NCBI GenBank assembly: GCA_040770645.1
Contig: JAXGIS010000007.1
Location: 35,428-99,427 of the forward strand
Length of the DNA stretch: 64,000 nucleotides
Source of the DNA: JAAYZX01 sp040770645
Lineage (GTDB): Bacteria; Actinomycetota; Thermoleophilia; RBG-16-64-13
Direction of reading: 5' to 3'
In this document: piece after piece, positions 18,756 to 27,846 of the stretch
Layout: each line of letters opens with the position of its first letter
Position numbering within the stretch: position 1 is the stretch's first letter
The notes under the pieces: generated by a model
What the model was told of the DNA's origin: nothing
Database searches by the model: none
Seen by the model: the letters and a program-made list of their open reading frames with translations, nothing else
Made by a program: the position numbers and the translations under genes

Positions 18756-18955
18756 GAACGCCCTCCCTCCTTTGAGCCCATCCGCCCGCATCTGGGCGCA
18801 GGACTCAGCCTAGGGCAGATGAGGGGGCCTGTCTGTACAACCGTGGTTGTATCTTGGTGCTCGCTCCCGGCCGATGCTCCCGGCGGGCGCAGGGAGCGGC
18901 GAACCCGTTGCCTCCATACCCGCCTGCCGCACGCCCAGGCCTGCAGACCACCCGC

Positions 18956-20784
18956 CTAGCTTCGCGGTACGCTCCCCCATCCAAGGGCCGTCTTGAGTAG
19001 CCTCCAAGGATGAAACTTGACCCGTCCCCGCCCGGCCCGCCACTCCAGTTCGCTCTTGTCGCACACGGTGGATATGCTGGCACCGTCGGCTTCGGCCTTG
19101 AGCGCCAAGAGGCGTCTACGGCGCTCCTCCCCATCGGACGCGGTGGCGACGATGTCATCCACCTTCTTCATAACCTCCACCGCGCGCAGGATACGCGCCT
19201 CCGTGCGCGCGGCCTCCACTTCCGGTATCACTCCCCACTTGAGCTTAATCCGGTTCAAGTCCAACGCCGCCCGGTAGGTGACGTCCACCAACTCGTCGCG
19301 GGTCATCCAGTCGGTCTCGTAGTTCAACGTGTACTTCCAACTCGGTTGCAGCAGTGCCTGTCGATGGTCTTCCAATGTACGGCAGCTGAGCCGGTAACCG
19401 AAGTCTTCGGGCTGCATGAAACCCCGGCTCCCCGGGTCTAGGAAAGGAGCCAGAGGCGAGATGAACAGACGCAACCGCGGATCACCCTGAAAGCGGCCGT
19501 AGAGGTAGTCACAGTACTCGATGGTTGCCTCCACCGATGCCGGGGTCTGCCCTGGGAGACCAATGATGTAGTAGAGGTCGAAGCGCTCGGCGTGGTAGCG
19601 CAGGGCGGCCTCCACGCTGTCTTCCAACTCCTCGTTGGAGTACCCCTTGCCCACCCGCTCGCGGATGGCGAAGTCGTGCGTCTCCATGGACATTTCATAG
19701 CTGTGATGGGGCAGAGCCCGAGCCACTTTCTGCGAGAAGTCGGCGGGAGGTGGGAAGAAGAACTCCAATATGACGGTATTGGCAATCGGATCCCGCTCCA
19801 GCAGCGACAGCACCTCTTCCGCGTACCTCTCCCCGGGCTGGTACACATCGCCGATGAGGAAGATGGGCCCCCGACTGATACGGGCGATGCTGCGCATGTC
19901 CTTCACCAGCGCCTGCGGGCTGCGATAGGCGTTGAACTCACGCTGCATGGTGCCCTTGAACGCGAAATGTGAGCCGCCACAGAACACGCACTCGCAGTTG
20001 CATCCGCGTACCACCATGACCGGCATGATGGGGTAACCCATCCAGTCGAGGAACGGGGTGACACTGGCCAAATCGCGGTACTTGACCACCGAGCGTGTCA
20101 TCTCCTCGTAGCCGTGCTCGAACTCGTCGATGGCCAGCGGCACGTAGGTCAAGAAGTTGACCCGAACCTCGCCCGCCGCGTCTTTCCAAGTCAGGTTCGG
20201 CACCTGCTTCAACAGTCGGTCACGGTCGGCCGGCCGGGAGACGTCCGCCGAAGTGTTCTCACCAACGGCATCGGCTCCCGGGCCACCACCGTCGCTCGCC
20301 TCCAACGCCTCCACCAGCGCCAACAGCGGCTTCTCCCCTGAATCGCCCCTGATCACAAAGTCCACCTCGGGATAGAGGATGAGTTCCTCGTGGAAAAAAG
20401 TGGATGAGAAGCCCCCGAAGACGATGGGTATGGAAGGATGGAGTTTCTTGACGATCTTGGCGATCTCGATGGAACCGTGGCAATGGGGCAGCCAGTGCAG
20501 GTCGATACCGAAGAGCTTGGGGCGGAGTCGCGCCAGAAAGGCTTCCACGTCGAACTTGGGATCCTGCAGCATGCGCACGGCCAGGTTGATTATGCGTACG
20601 TTCTTGCCTCGGCTCGTGAGATAGGCGGCCATGGTGGAGAAGCCAATGGGGTACATCTCAAAACCGGCGTGGAGGGAATGAGGTCGCTGACCGGCCCGTA
20701 GACGATGGCCTCCTTGCGGAAGTCGTAAACGCTGGGGGCGTGAAGAAGGATGACATCGGGCGCAGTGGCCCGCAGTATGCTCAC
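18956..20784 (-). CDS. B12-binding radical SAM protein, one frameshift
   Basis: 609 residues after repair. The N-terminal half is a cobalamin-binding Rossmann domain (ILLHAPSVYDFR, then FGIDLHWLPHCHG and VFGGFSSTFFHEE); the radical SAM core follows with the cluster motif CNCECVFC (CxxxCxxC). It resembles the B12-binding/radical SAM group typified by Thermoplasma Ta0216. The raw ORF begins elsewhere with an unrelated-looking stretch, but GTG 20784 (GAGGAG 8 bases upstream) gives a natural start. Adding one T to the T run at 20660-20663 (A run on the plus strand) joins it as TPVFEMYPIGF. The substrate is unknown; such enzymes do methylations and rearrangements. Confidence 0.82.
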
Positions 20785-20838
20785 GAAGCGGTCTCCTCAG
20801 GGGGAGCCACCGGTTTGGGGGCATTTCCGCCGAGGGCT

Positions 20839-21856
20839 CTACCGCAGGCTCCTCGGGGACGGCCTTGCCGCTCCTCCCTCTTCCCCCGCGAGAGCCACGT
20901 CGCCGGCGCTGAGTCGGTCGCTCGTCACCCTCGGCTGCCCCGGCTGCGATGCAGCCGGTTCTTCGCTCGCCAACCCCAAGGGCGGATCCACCGGTACCGC
21001 AGACCCGTCCACCTTCTCTGCCGTCTCTTCGGCCGCTTTGGAATCAGCCACAGACGATACGGCCTGCTTCTTCCCACGCTTCGTGACGCCGAGAACTTGG
21101 GCAGATGCGGACTTGGGACCCGCAGGTGCGGCTTCAGAACCCGCGGGTGCGGCCGCCGACTGCTTGGCCGTGTTCCGGCCCGCCGCTTCCTTGACCCGCG
21201 CCTGCACCGCCGCGCTCGACAGTTCACGCAACGCATCCGCCGCAATCCAGCGCGCAGATGGTGAACCTTGCGCCTTGATGCGTTTGGCGGAGGCCAAAGC
21301 CGCTTGGTTCAGCGCCTTGTTGCGCTTCCCGATCTGGCGGACAGCCCAGTTCACCGACTTCTTCACGTAGTTGCGATCGTCTCCCGCTTCGCGCTCAGCC
21401 AGTTGTAGGAACTCCAGAAACGGCTTGTCGGGAGCCGATTTGTCATTGACGGCCAGATCGGCCATGAGGGCAAACGATGCCCTCTTGACGAACTGCCCGC
21501 CGTGCCCCGCCCACTCCTTGGCTTTTTCATACGCCAAGGGAGAGCGTCCGAACAGGTACTTCGAGACCTGATCACACACGTCCCACGAGTCAAAGGCTTG
21601 GGCCCACCGGTCCATCTGCTCTTCGGTCAACTGCGTGATCATCCACCATTGCGGCCAGGATTCGCGCCTCGCACGCCGGTGGCCCATAAATCCAGAGCCA
21701 GCGCATGATCAACGCCGATGCGTCGCGCCAGTTTTGCAGTTTGGGAATCTGCACGCCGAGCGTCCCCCGAGGGTTGATACCCACGCGGTGCATACCCGCT
21801 ACTGCCTTCTTGTCGGCCTGTTCGCGCAGTTCGGCGATGACTTCATCCAGCGTCAC
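20839..21856 (-). CDS. AlkD-like DNA alkylation repair protein with low-complexity tail, multiple frameshifts
   Basis: HEAT-repeat protein of the AlkD/DNA alkylation repair family. Family-typical pieces lie in order but in different frames: VIAELREQADKKAVAGM, GVQIPKLQ, ALALDLWATGV, EARILAAMVDD, TEEQMDRWAQAFDSWDVCDQ and RASFALMADLAV. GTG 21856 follows AGGGA. One break (near 21645) is repaired by restoring CCC where the minus strand has C; another pair lies near 21670-21710. After about residue 210 the protein runs into an Ala/Ser/Pro/Lys-rich tail of roughly 115 residues, absent from typical AlkD (about 230 residues). It is likely intact in the organism (inference from the error pattern). Confidence 0.65.
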
Positions 21857-22113
21857 GGCGTCCCTCTTTCCCACGAACAATGGGGTACTCCCGCATAGGC
21901 TACCAGAATCGGCCGCTGCTAAGGCACGCTCCGATACACGGACCCCACGAGGCAACGACAAACACAGCGATAAGAACTCTGCCACCACCATGGCGCCTGA
22001 CCCCACGGCGGTGCCGGATGGATGTCACAAGACGCCCGTGTGGAGCTCACGATGGCGCCCCCGGCGACACAGTATAATGCCGCGACTCAACGCCACATAG
22101 CCAAGGAGCACAG

Positions 22114-23157
22114 GTGGAAGCACGCATCATCGGGCTGAAGGGCGCGGGCAAGCGCACGCTCTTAGCGGCGCTGTCGGATTTGCCGTGCAGACAGGAGGGC
22201 CGATGGGGCCATCGCCACCGTCCGGGTGGGCGATGCCCGCGTGCGCCGCCTCTCTGAGCATCTTCAGGCCCAAGAAGACCACCTTCGCCGAGTTCAAGGT
22301 CCGCGTGGCCACCTGGTCGGTGGCCACCACCCGCGCATGAGATGGAACGCTATCTCCATCACCCTGGCCGGCGCTCAGGTGTTTCTCCACGTGCTGCGCG
22401 GTTTCGGACAACCCGGTGCTGGGGGAGTGACTCCCAACCCCGGCCGCGATCTGGCCGCCTTGGACCAAGAGTTCCTGATGGGCGACCTCATCGCGATTGA
22501 GCGGGCCTTTGAGCGGGCAAAGAAGGTCAAACTCAGCGACGTAGGCCGCCGTGCCCTGGCGCGCGCCCAAGAGGCGCTCGAGGCCGAGGTCCCGATCCGG
22601 CTGGTGGACTTCCCCGACGACGAATCTCGGCCTTTCCATCACCCCTACAACTTGCTAACCCAAGTTCCACAAGTCTTGCTGCTCAACCTGGAGTCGGGGA
22701 GTCTCGGCCCAGGGCCGTCGGCGCCGCCGAGTTCCTCGGCGGCGCTACTTGGCCGCCGCCTGCTTCTGGCCTTCCCCTTCTCCGATGCCGCCGAGGTGGC
22801 TGCCCTGTCACCCGAGGAGCAGGGGAGAATCTTGCAGCCGCCCCGGCCTGCCGGGGGCCGGCCACCGATCTGGTTACGAAGGCCTGTTTCGACCAACTCG
22901 GCCCTTACCGGCTTCCTCACCACCGGAGAAGACGAGGTGCGCGCCCGGCCCATCCGCCGCGGATTGGCCGCCAAGAAAGCGGCCGGGTCATCCACTCGAT
23001 ATAGAGCGCGGCTTCATACGTGCCGAAGTGGTGGCCTACCACACCTTCTTGGAACACGGCTCCCCAAAGCCTGCCGCGATGCCGGGTGTGCTGCGCCTGG
23101 AAGGCAAGGACTACAGTCCAAGACGGCGACATCATCGAGTTCCGCTTCAACGTGTAG
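22114..23157 (+). CDS. YchF/Obg-like GTPase with TGS domain, several frameshifts
   Basis: Fragments of a YchF-family nucleotide-binding protein in consistent order: a P-loop start (IIGLKGAGKRTLLAAL), VGDARV, IFRPKKTTFAEF, RDLAALDQEFLMGDLIAIER, ALSPEEQG, DIERGFIRAEVV and a TGS-like end GKDY...VQDGDIIEFRFNV just before the stop at 23155-23157. GTG 22114 has AAGGAG five bases before it. Adding one G at each of two G runs near 22180-22200 restores the first junction; others near 22265, 22640-23010 and 23110 were not all resolved. Oddly, the P-loop residue after GK is Arg, not Ser/Thr. YchF normally binds ATP/GTP and associates with ribosomes; this looks like a divergent paralogue. Confidence 0.6.
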
Positions 23158-23687
23158 CGGAACCAAGGCCGAACCGACACAACATTCTGTGCAAGTGGCC
23201 CTCGCGCGCCGCTCCACAGAAAGCGGGCGGCCCCCGCCGCGCCACGCTAAGTCCACATCGCCAGACTGAGAGGCTGGGAGCGGATCGGCTATGGGACGGA
23301 TGGCTGGAGCATCCTAAGTCACACCAGTCCTCTGCGGTCCGTAATCATGGGAGAGAACCCCGGGAGGCCATGTGACGCCGCCATGTGGCACCCCCAGGTG
23401 ACGCCGCGCATCGACCCTGGAAAGGTTGGTTATGTTCTCCCGCCTATGCCTTTTCATAATCTATTATCTGGTTCGACGCTGGGACGCCATCAGTTGAACC
23501 CATTGCGGGACCCCGCGTACCTACCCCGGCCCATGGATCAGCCCGGCTGCGGAGATCCTTGCTCGCAACAATGCTCACAGTCGCCCAGTGTTGGGTGTTC
23601 TGTGTCTGGCGTTGAGCATCGTGGTCAAGCGCGCACGGTGCTCCCTCATCAGCGTGAACCGAGGCGAGACCACCTGGAGCCGGAGGT
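23158..23687 (+). other. 530-base stretch without a convincing gene
   Basis: No CRISPR repeats, tRNA or long credible frame was found. A short hydrophobic start (MFSRLCLFIIYYLV, ATG near 23431) runs only about 20 codons. A second open stretch in one frame (about 23508-23690) reads ISPAAEILARNNAHSRP and LGVLCLALSIVV, which could be part of a membrane protein broken by indels. It may be a decayed or frameshifted gene at the edge of the CRISPR-type island; I cannot identify it. Confidence 0.3.
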
Positions 23688-23846
23688 ATGAACATAGTCA
23701 CGTGGTTAGTATGTTTGTTAGTGTTCGTCACTTATCTCTACGGCCACAATCCATTTTGCCTTGGACGATGCGAGCCGTTAGAATTCAGCCCAAGGGTTCC
23801 GCGGCAAAGTGCAGCACCCAGAGGAGCCCCCGGGCGGAGGTGGTGA
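23688..23846 (+). CDS. Possible 52-residue single-span membrane peptide upstream of cas6
   Basis: Short frame starting ATG 23688, with GGAGGT directly before it. It reads a hydrophobic N-terminus (MNIVTWLVCLLVFVTYLY), then GHNPFCLGRC with two cysteines, then a Pro/Arg-rich tail. It ends three bases before the GTG start of the Cas6 gene, so if translated it would be coupled to it. No family was recognised. The ribosome-site spacing is too tight for certainty, and it could equally be leader sequence or the end of a frameshifted gene. Confidence 0.3.
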   Translation: MNIVTWLVCLLVFVTYLYGHNPFCLGRCEPLEFSPRVPRQSAAPRGAPGRRW

Positions 23847-23849
23847 GAG

Positions 23850-24968
23850 GTGAGCGAGCTACAGAAGCCGGAAGCGCACGCCATCATTCAGGCACTCACG
23901 CCATTGACGTTTCTGCGCCTCCGCGTGACCATGGAGGCACTCGAACCGCTCCATCTCCCCAGTTTCAAAGGCAGCACCCTAAGGGGCGCTTTCGGGATGG
24001 CTCTACGTCAAGCCATGTGCTCCACTGGTGCATTCAAGTGCAGGGATTGCAGTGAAACCGGTTCGTGTGTCTACCATTACGTGTTCGAGACACCGATTCC
24101 TGAGCAGGCCGCCCGCATGCGCAAGTACACGTGGGCGCCGCACCCCTTTGTGCTCGAGCCCCCACTCGATTCACGCACGGAATATGCCCCCGGCGACCCG
24201 TTCGAATTCGGACTTGTCCTAGTGGGCCGAGCCATTGAACTCCTCCCCTACTTCGTGCTTGCGTTCAGGCGCATGGGCCAACGAAACGGGCTCGGCAAAA
24301 ACCGCGGACGCCTGCGGCTGCTCCAAGTGGTCTGTGAAGCCCCGGATGCTTCCTCCGGAGGAGGTCCGGTCATCTATTCGTCGACCGAGCGCGGATTATA
24401 CGACGGCTACCGCGCGGCCACCATCAACGATCTGGCCTATGACCCGCCGCCGAAGAAGCCGGGCGACGCAGTTCGGATAGGCGTACGTTTTGACACGCCG
24501 TGCCGGCTGATCCGCGGAGCGGCGCTCACCGACCGGCCTGACTTCCACGTGCTCTTTCGCTCGCTGCTGCGTCGACTCAGTAGTCTCGCCTATTTCCACT
24601 GTGGATCGGAACTGAATCTCGATTTCCGTGCCTTGGTGGCCACCGCCGAGCAGGTCCACTTGGTCCGCAACGATACCCGCTGGTTGGACTGGGAACGTTA
24701 CTCCGCCCGCCAGGATGTGCGTATGAACTTGGGCGGTATCGTGGGCGAAGTCGAGTACGAGGGCAACTTGACATCGCTTCTGCCGCTACTGCGCTTGGGC
24801 GAGGTACTACATGTGGGCAAAGGCACCGGATTTGGATTGGGACGGTACACCATCACGCCCGCGGTGGTGGAGGGGGCGGGTAAGTGCGCTGCACAGCGGT
24901 CTTCCTTTTTCCGAGGGGAGCGCATTCTGTTACGTAAGCTACACGAGAGGATATCTGGCCCGAGATAA
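23850..24968 (+). CDS. cas6: CRISPR-associated endoribonuclease Cas6-like RAMP protein
   Basis: 372 residues matching the Cas6 C-terminal-domain family that processes precursor crRNA. Supporting features are the FKGSTLRGAFG segment near the N-terminus, a Cys cluster (C..CRDCSETGSC) often seen in this subgroup, and the glycine-rich loop GKGTGFGLGRYTI at the end of the second ferredoxin-like fold. GTG 23850 is preceded by a GGAGG-containing stretch. The next gene follows after 19 bases. No CRISPR array, cas10, cas1 or cas2 occurs in the window, so its RNA substrate must come from elsewhere or it has another role. The C-terminal 30 residues after the Gly loop are Arg/Lys-rich. Confidence 0.82.
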   Translation: MSELQKPEAHAIIQALTPLTFLRLRVTMEALEPLHLPSFKGSTLRGAFGMALRQAMCSTGAFKCRDCSETGSCVYHYVFETPIPEQAARMRKYTWAPHPFVLEPPLDSRTEYAPGDPFEFGLVLVGRAIELLPYFVLAFRRMGQRNGLGKNRGRLRLLQVVCEAPDASSGGGPVIYSSTERGLYDGYRAATINDLAYDPPPKKPGDAVRIGVRFDTPCRLIRGAALTDRPDFHVLFRSLLRRLSSLAYFHCGSELNLDFRALVATAEQVHLVRNDTRWLDWERYSARQDVRMNLGGIVGEVEYEGNLTSLLPLLRLGEVLHVGKGTGFGLGRYTITPAVVEGAGKCAAQRSSFFRGERILLRKLHERISGPR

Positions 24969-24987
24969 ACAGGAGGATCTGACACCC

Positions 24988-26213
24988 GTGGACACCTACA
25001 CTCTGATTTGCATTCTCGGAACCGGTTCCTACCAGGAGTGTAGATACTCACTGGAGGGAGAAGTATCCAGGCCGGGCCGGTACGCACCCCTCCTTGAGAT
25101 CGAGGTGCTTTCTGCTCTCGGCAGCACATGCGACTCCGTGCACGTCCTCCTGACCCGCGAAGCCGCCGCTGCTCACGAAGCCGGCTTCGCCTCGGAGTTG
25201 GCGGCCCGGCATCCCGGTGTTCCTCACATCTCCCACCCCATTCCGCTGGGTGCGAAACGCGAAGAGATCGATGAGGTCTTCCAGACCGTTGTGAACATCG
25301 TCATGGGCACCCCGGAGGACACGCCGATAGTGGTGGACGTGACTCATGGGTTCCGTTCCCTGGGGCTCGTGGTGGTGAGCGCCTTACGTTATGGCGCCAT
25401 GGCCTTCGAGCGCACTTTGGGAAGCATTCTTTACGGCGCGTTCGAAGCGAGGGATGACGACGGAGTCGCACCCGTTTTCGATCTCACCGCCCTACTGACG
25501 CTCGATGAGTGGGCGGCGGCAACCCGCGACTTCTCCCGCAACTACGACACCACCGGCCTCAGCAATCTCATCAGGCGCAGTCGCAAGGAAATCAGGGTGC
25601 AGAAGCGTGATATCACCGACCTTGAAACCCTGGGCAGTCTCCTGCGATCCGGCATGCCTCTGGAGGCGGGAATGATCGCCAACGGCCTCAGACGCTCGGG
25701 GATGGCGGAACGGATCAGAGCCTGGCCCCGCCGGCCGAGCAGGTGTCAACGCAGTTGACGGAAACCCTGAATACCCTCAGCCTGACCGCCAACGTGACGG
25801 CCAAGGGTGACATCCCTCTAACTGCGTCCGAGCTTCGTCGCCAAGAGAGCCTCGTGGAGAACGCAATGGCCCAAGGCGATCTGGGTCGTGCCCTGCGCTT
25901 GGCTCGAGAATACCTGGTTAACCGAGTCCTGCACGCTCAAGACCCTGACGCCAAATGGCTACTTTGGAGCCGTCGAGATCAGGCCTACGTAGACCTCAGG
26001 GTTGTGGCAAAAGACCGCGCCGCATCCAGCGAGGCCTGGCGTTCAGTCCAAGCCATCGTGGAAGACCGCAATGCGTTGGCTCACTGCGGCCATGACCCCG
26101 ACAAATTCGATCTCCGGCAGACGGCCGTGGACCTCGCGGCGGCTTGGGAGTCCATTCGCGACCAACCCGACGAGTTTTTCCGCGTACCCCGCTCAGCGCG
26201 CCGAGAAAACTGA
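24988..26213 (+). CDS. Csx1-like CARF-HEPN ribonuclease (TM1812-type), one frameshift
   Basis: 408 residues after repair. The N-terminal CARF half has ILGTGSYQECRYSLEG and the diagnostic DVTHGFRSLG motif of the TM1812/Csx1 group, which senses cyclic oligoadenylate made by type III Cas10. The C-terminal half carries the HEPN RNase motif R-x4-H as RNALAH. Raw sequence breaks the gene near 25700: the first frame ends at 25758 and the second is in frame with GTG 25743. Restoring one G to the GGGG at 25698-25701 gives a continuous protein of normal family length and whole codons. AGGAGG lies upstream of GTG 24988. Expected role is non-specific RNA cleavage on signal binding; this follows from the family and has not been shown here. 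Confidence 0.82.
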
Positions 26214-26334
26214 TTCGATCGTCATGTACCGCTATTACGTCACATAAGCATCCCCGCGTCCGAATACATGGGTGCGGCGCAAAGCCCGCCCGCCGACCAA
26301 CGGCGAGGAATGGCGAACGAGAGGGAGGGTGCTC

Positions 26335-26457
26335 ATGGATGAATGGCGCGAAGATATGTATATCCCGGAATGGCTGGAAGAGGATCCCGAGTACCTGCTG
26401 GGTGGGCCAGACGATCGGGAAATCGAAGAGTGGGAAACCAACTGGCCCGAATACTGA
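26335..26457 (+). CDS. 40-residue very acidic, Trp-rich mini-protein
   Basis: ATG 26335 is preceded by GAGAGGGAGGG, a good ribosome site. The 40-residue product has 16 Asp/Glu, only 2 Arg, no Lys, and 4 Trp (for example MDEWREDMYIPEWLEEDPEY). It lies between the Csx1-like RNase and the APE2256 CARF protein on the same strand. No family was recognised. Its charge resembles nucleic-acid mimics and small inhibitors of nucleases, so a control role for the neighbouring RNase is conceivable (pure inference). It could also be a spurious short frame. Confidence 0.5.
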   Translation: MDEWREDMYIPEWLEEDPEYLLGGPDDREIEEWETNWPEY

Positions 26458-26547
26458 GCACTGGGACGTTGGCGATTTGCCACTGCACCGGCCGGACTTG
26501 CGGGCACAAACCACGAAGAGCCGGTTGACATCGGGAAGGGAGCATCA

Positions 26548-27694
26548 GTGGATCGTTGGTGCGTGGTCTCTACAGTCGGAACCAGTCTGATAAGCAATCT
26601 CGCCAGAGAGCAGAGCCGGGACCTCAATGAACTGCTCCGCAACATCGCCAACGAACCCGAGCAGGCACTCGACGCCGACACCAAGAGAAGCGTCTCTTTA
26701 TTGGCCGATCGAGTCTTGGATACCGTGGACACAGCCGACACGAGCCGACTGAGGAGAATGAGCGCGGAACTCAATGGTCTTGTGTCGCTCTACGGCGAGC
26801 GTTTGTTCCAACCAGAGCGTCGCGCTCTCGACATGCATTATCTGATAGCCACGGACACCTACCTCGGAATGATGAGCGCGGACCTGTTGGCTTTGATCCT
26901 CGAGCAACTGGGATTCAACACCGTGATCAAGCCACAATCTGCCGGTCTGACCACCAAAGTTACCGGTCCTTCTCTGACGGGATCTCCCGGCTGGTGGAAT
27001 GGTGTCACAGGGAACTGCCCCGCACCGGAGCCCCAACTCCCGCATCATCTTCAACTTGGTGGGAAGCTTCAAGAGCCTGCAGGCATATATGAACACGCTC
27101 GGCATGTTCTACGCCGATGAGATCGTTTACATCTTCGAGGCGGAAGATGCTGAGCTGATTCGCATCCCCAGACTGCCCGTAATACCGGGCGAGGTCGAGG
27201 CGTTGCGCGCGAACCTCTCTGAACTGGGCCTGCTGGCCCACGAGGTGCGCCTCAACCGGCACAAAGTGAAGAACATCCCCGAGGCATTTCTCGTACCGGA
27301 CGGCTCGGATGACTTCCGCCTGAGCGCGTGGGGTACCGTCGTGTGGGACAACCAAGCCAAGGGGCTCCTCGCCTCCGCAGATCTTCTGCAACTACCACAC
27401 ATCGAATACGCGCCATCTTTCGTCGGTGATTACAAAGCCCTGGCCTCTCCTCAACGGGCTCAAGTCCAAGCAGCGCTGCTCAAGGCGGCCGCCGCCCTTG
27501 TCACCGGCGGTATCACGGCGCTAACCGAGCACACTGGACTCCTGTACTCATCCCTGGAGAGCCGTAAGGACTCCAAACCGCCCATTGATTATTTCCGCGT
27601 CAATGACGATATAAGAATCACCTGCGTCAGGGAGGGGTCCATACTCAGACTGCGGCGGGTGGGGCGCCACGATCAGGCGCTCTCCAAACCATAG
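26548..27694 (+). CDS. APE2256-type CARF protein (possible cyclic-oligoadenylate ring nuclease), two frameshifts
   Basis: 382 residues after repair. The N-terminus STVGTSLISNLAREQ is the signature of the Cas_APE2256 family, whose Sulfolobus members (the Crn1 type) degrade cyclic tetra-adenylate. Later parts read KDRS/DGISRLVEWCHRELPRTGA and IIFNLVGSFKSLQ, then FYADEIVYIFE. The gene is broken twice, near 26960 and at 27030-27035; the second is cured by adding one C to CCCC, and the total length then divides by three. A C-terminal half of about 200 residues extends beyond the CARF core. GTG 26548 has AAGGGAG 6 bases upstream. It may switch off the Csx1-like RNase (inference). Whether its catalytic residues are present was not established. 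Confidence 0.72.
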
Positions 27695-27846
27695 CCGCAA
27701 GCACACCCTTCCTTCCAGCGCTCTGGACCAACGGGCTCGTTGTTCTGTCCGAAGCCAACGCTACAGTGACAGAGCACCCTGTCACACATGCCGGCCGGAG
27801 TCCGGGCAGTCAGTAGAACTTGTCACCATGGGCACGGAGGAAGAGA

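Noticed and set aside
23158..23850. Possible CRISPR array upstream of cas6
   Set aside because: No direct repeats of 20 bases or more with regular spacing were seen by eye.
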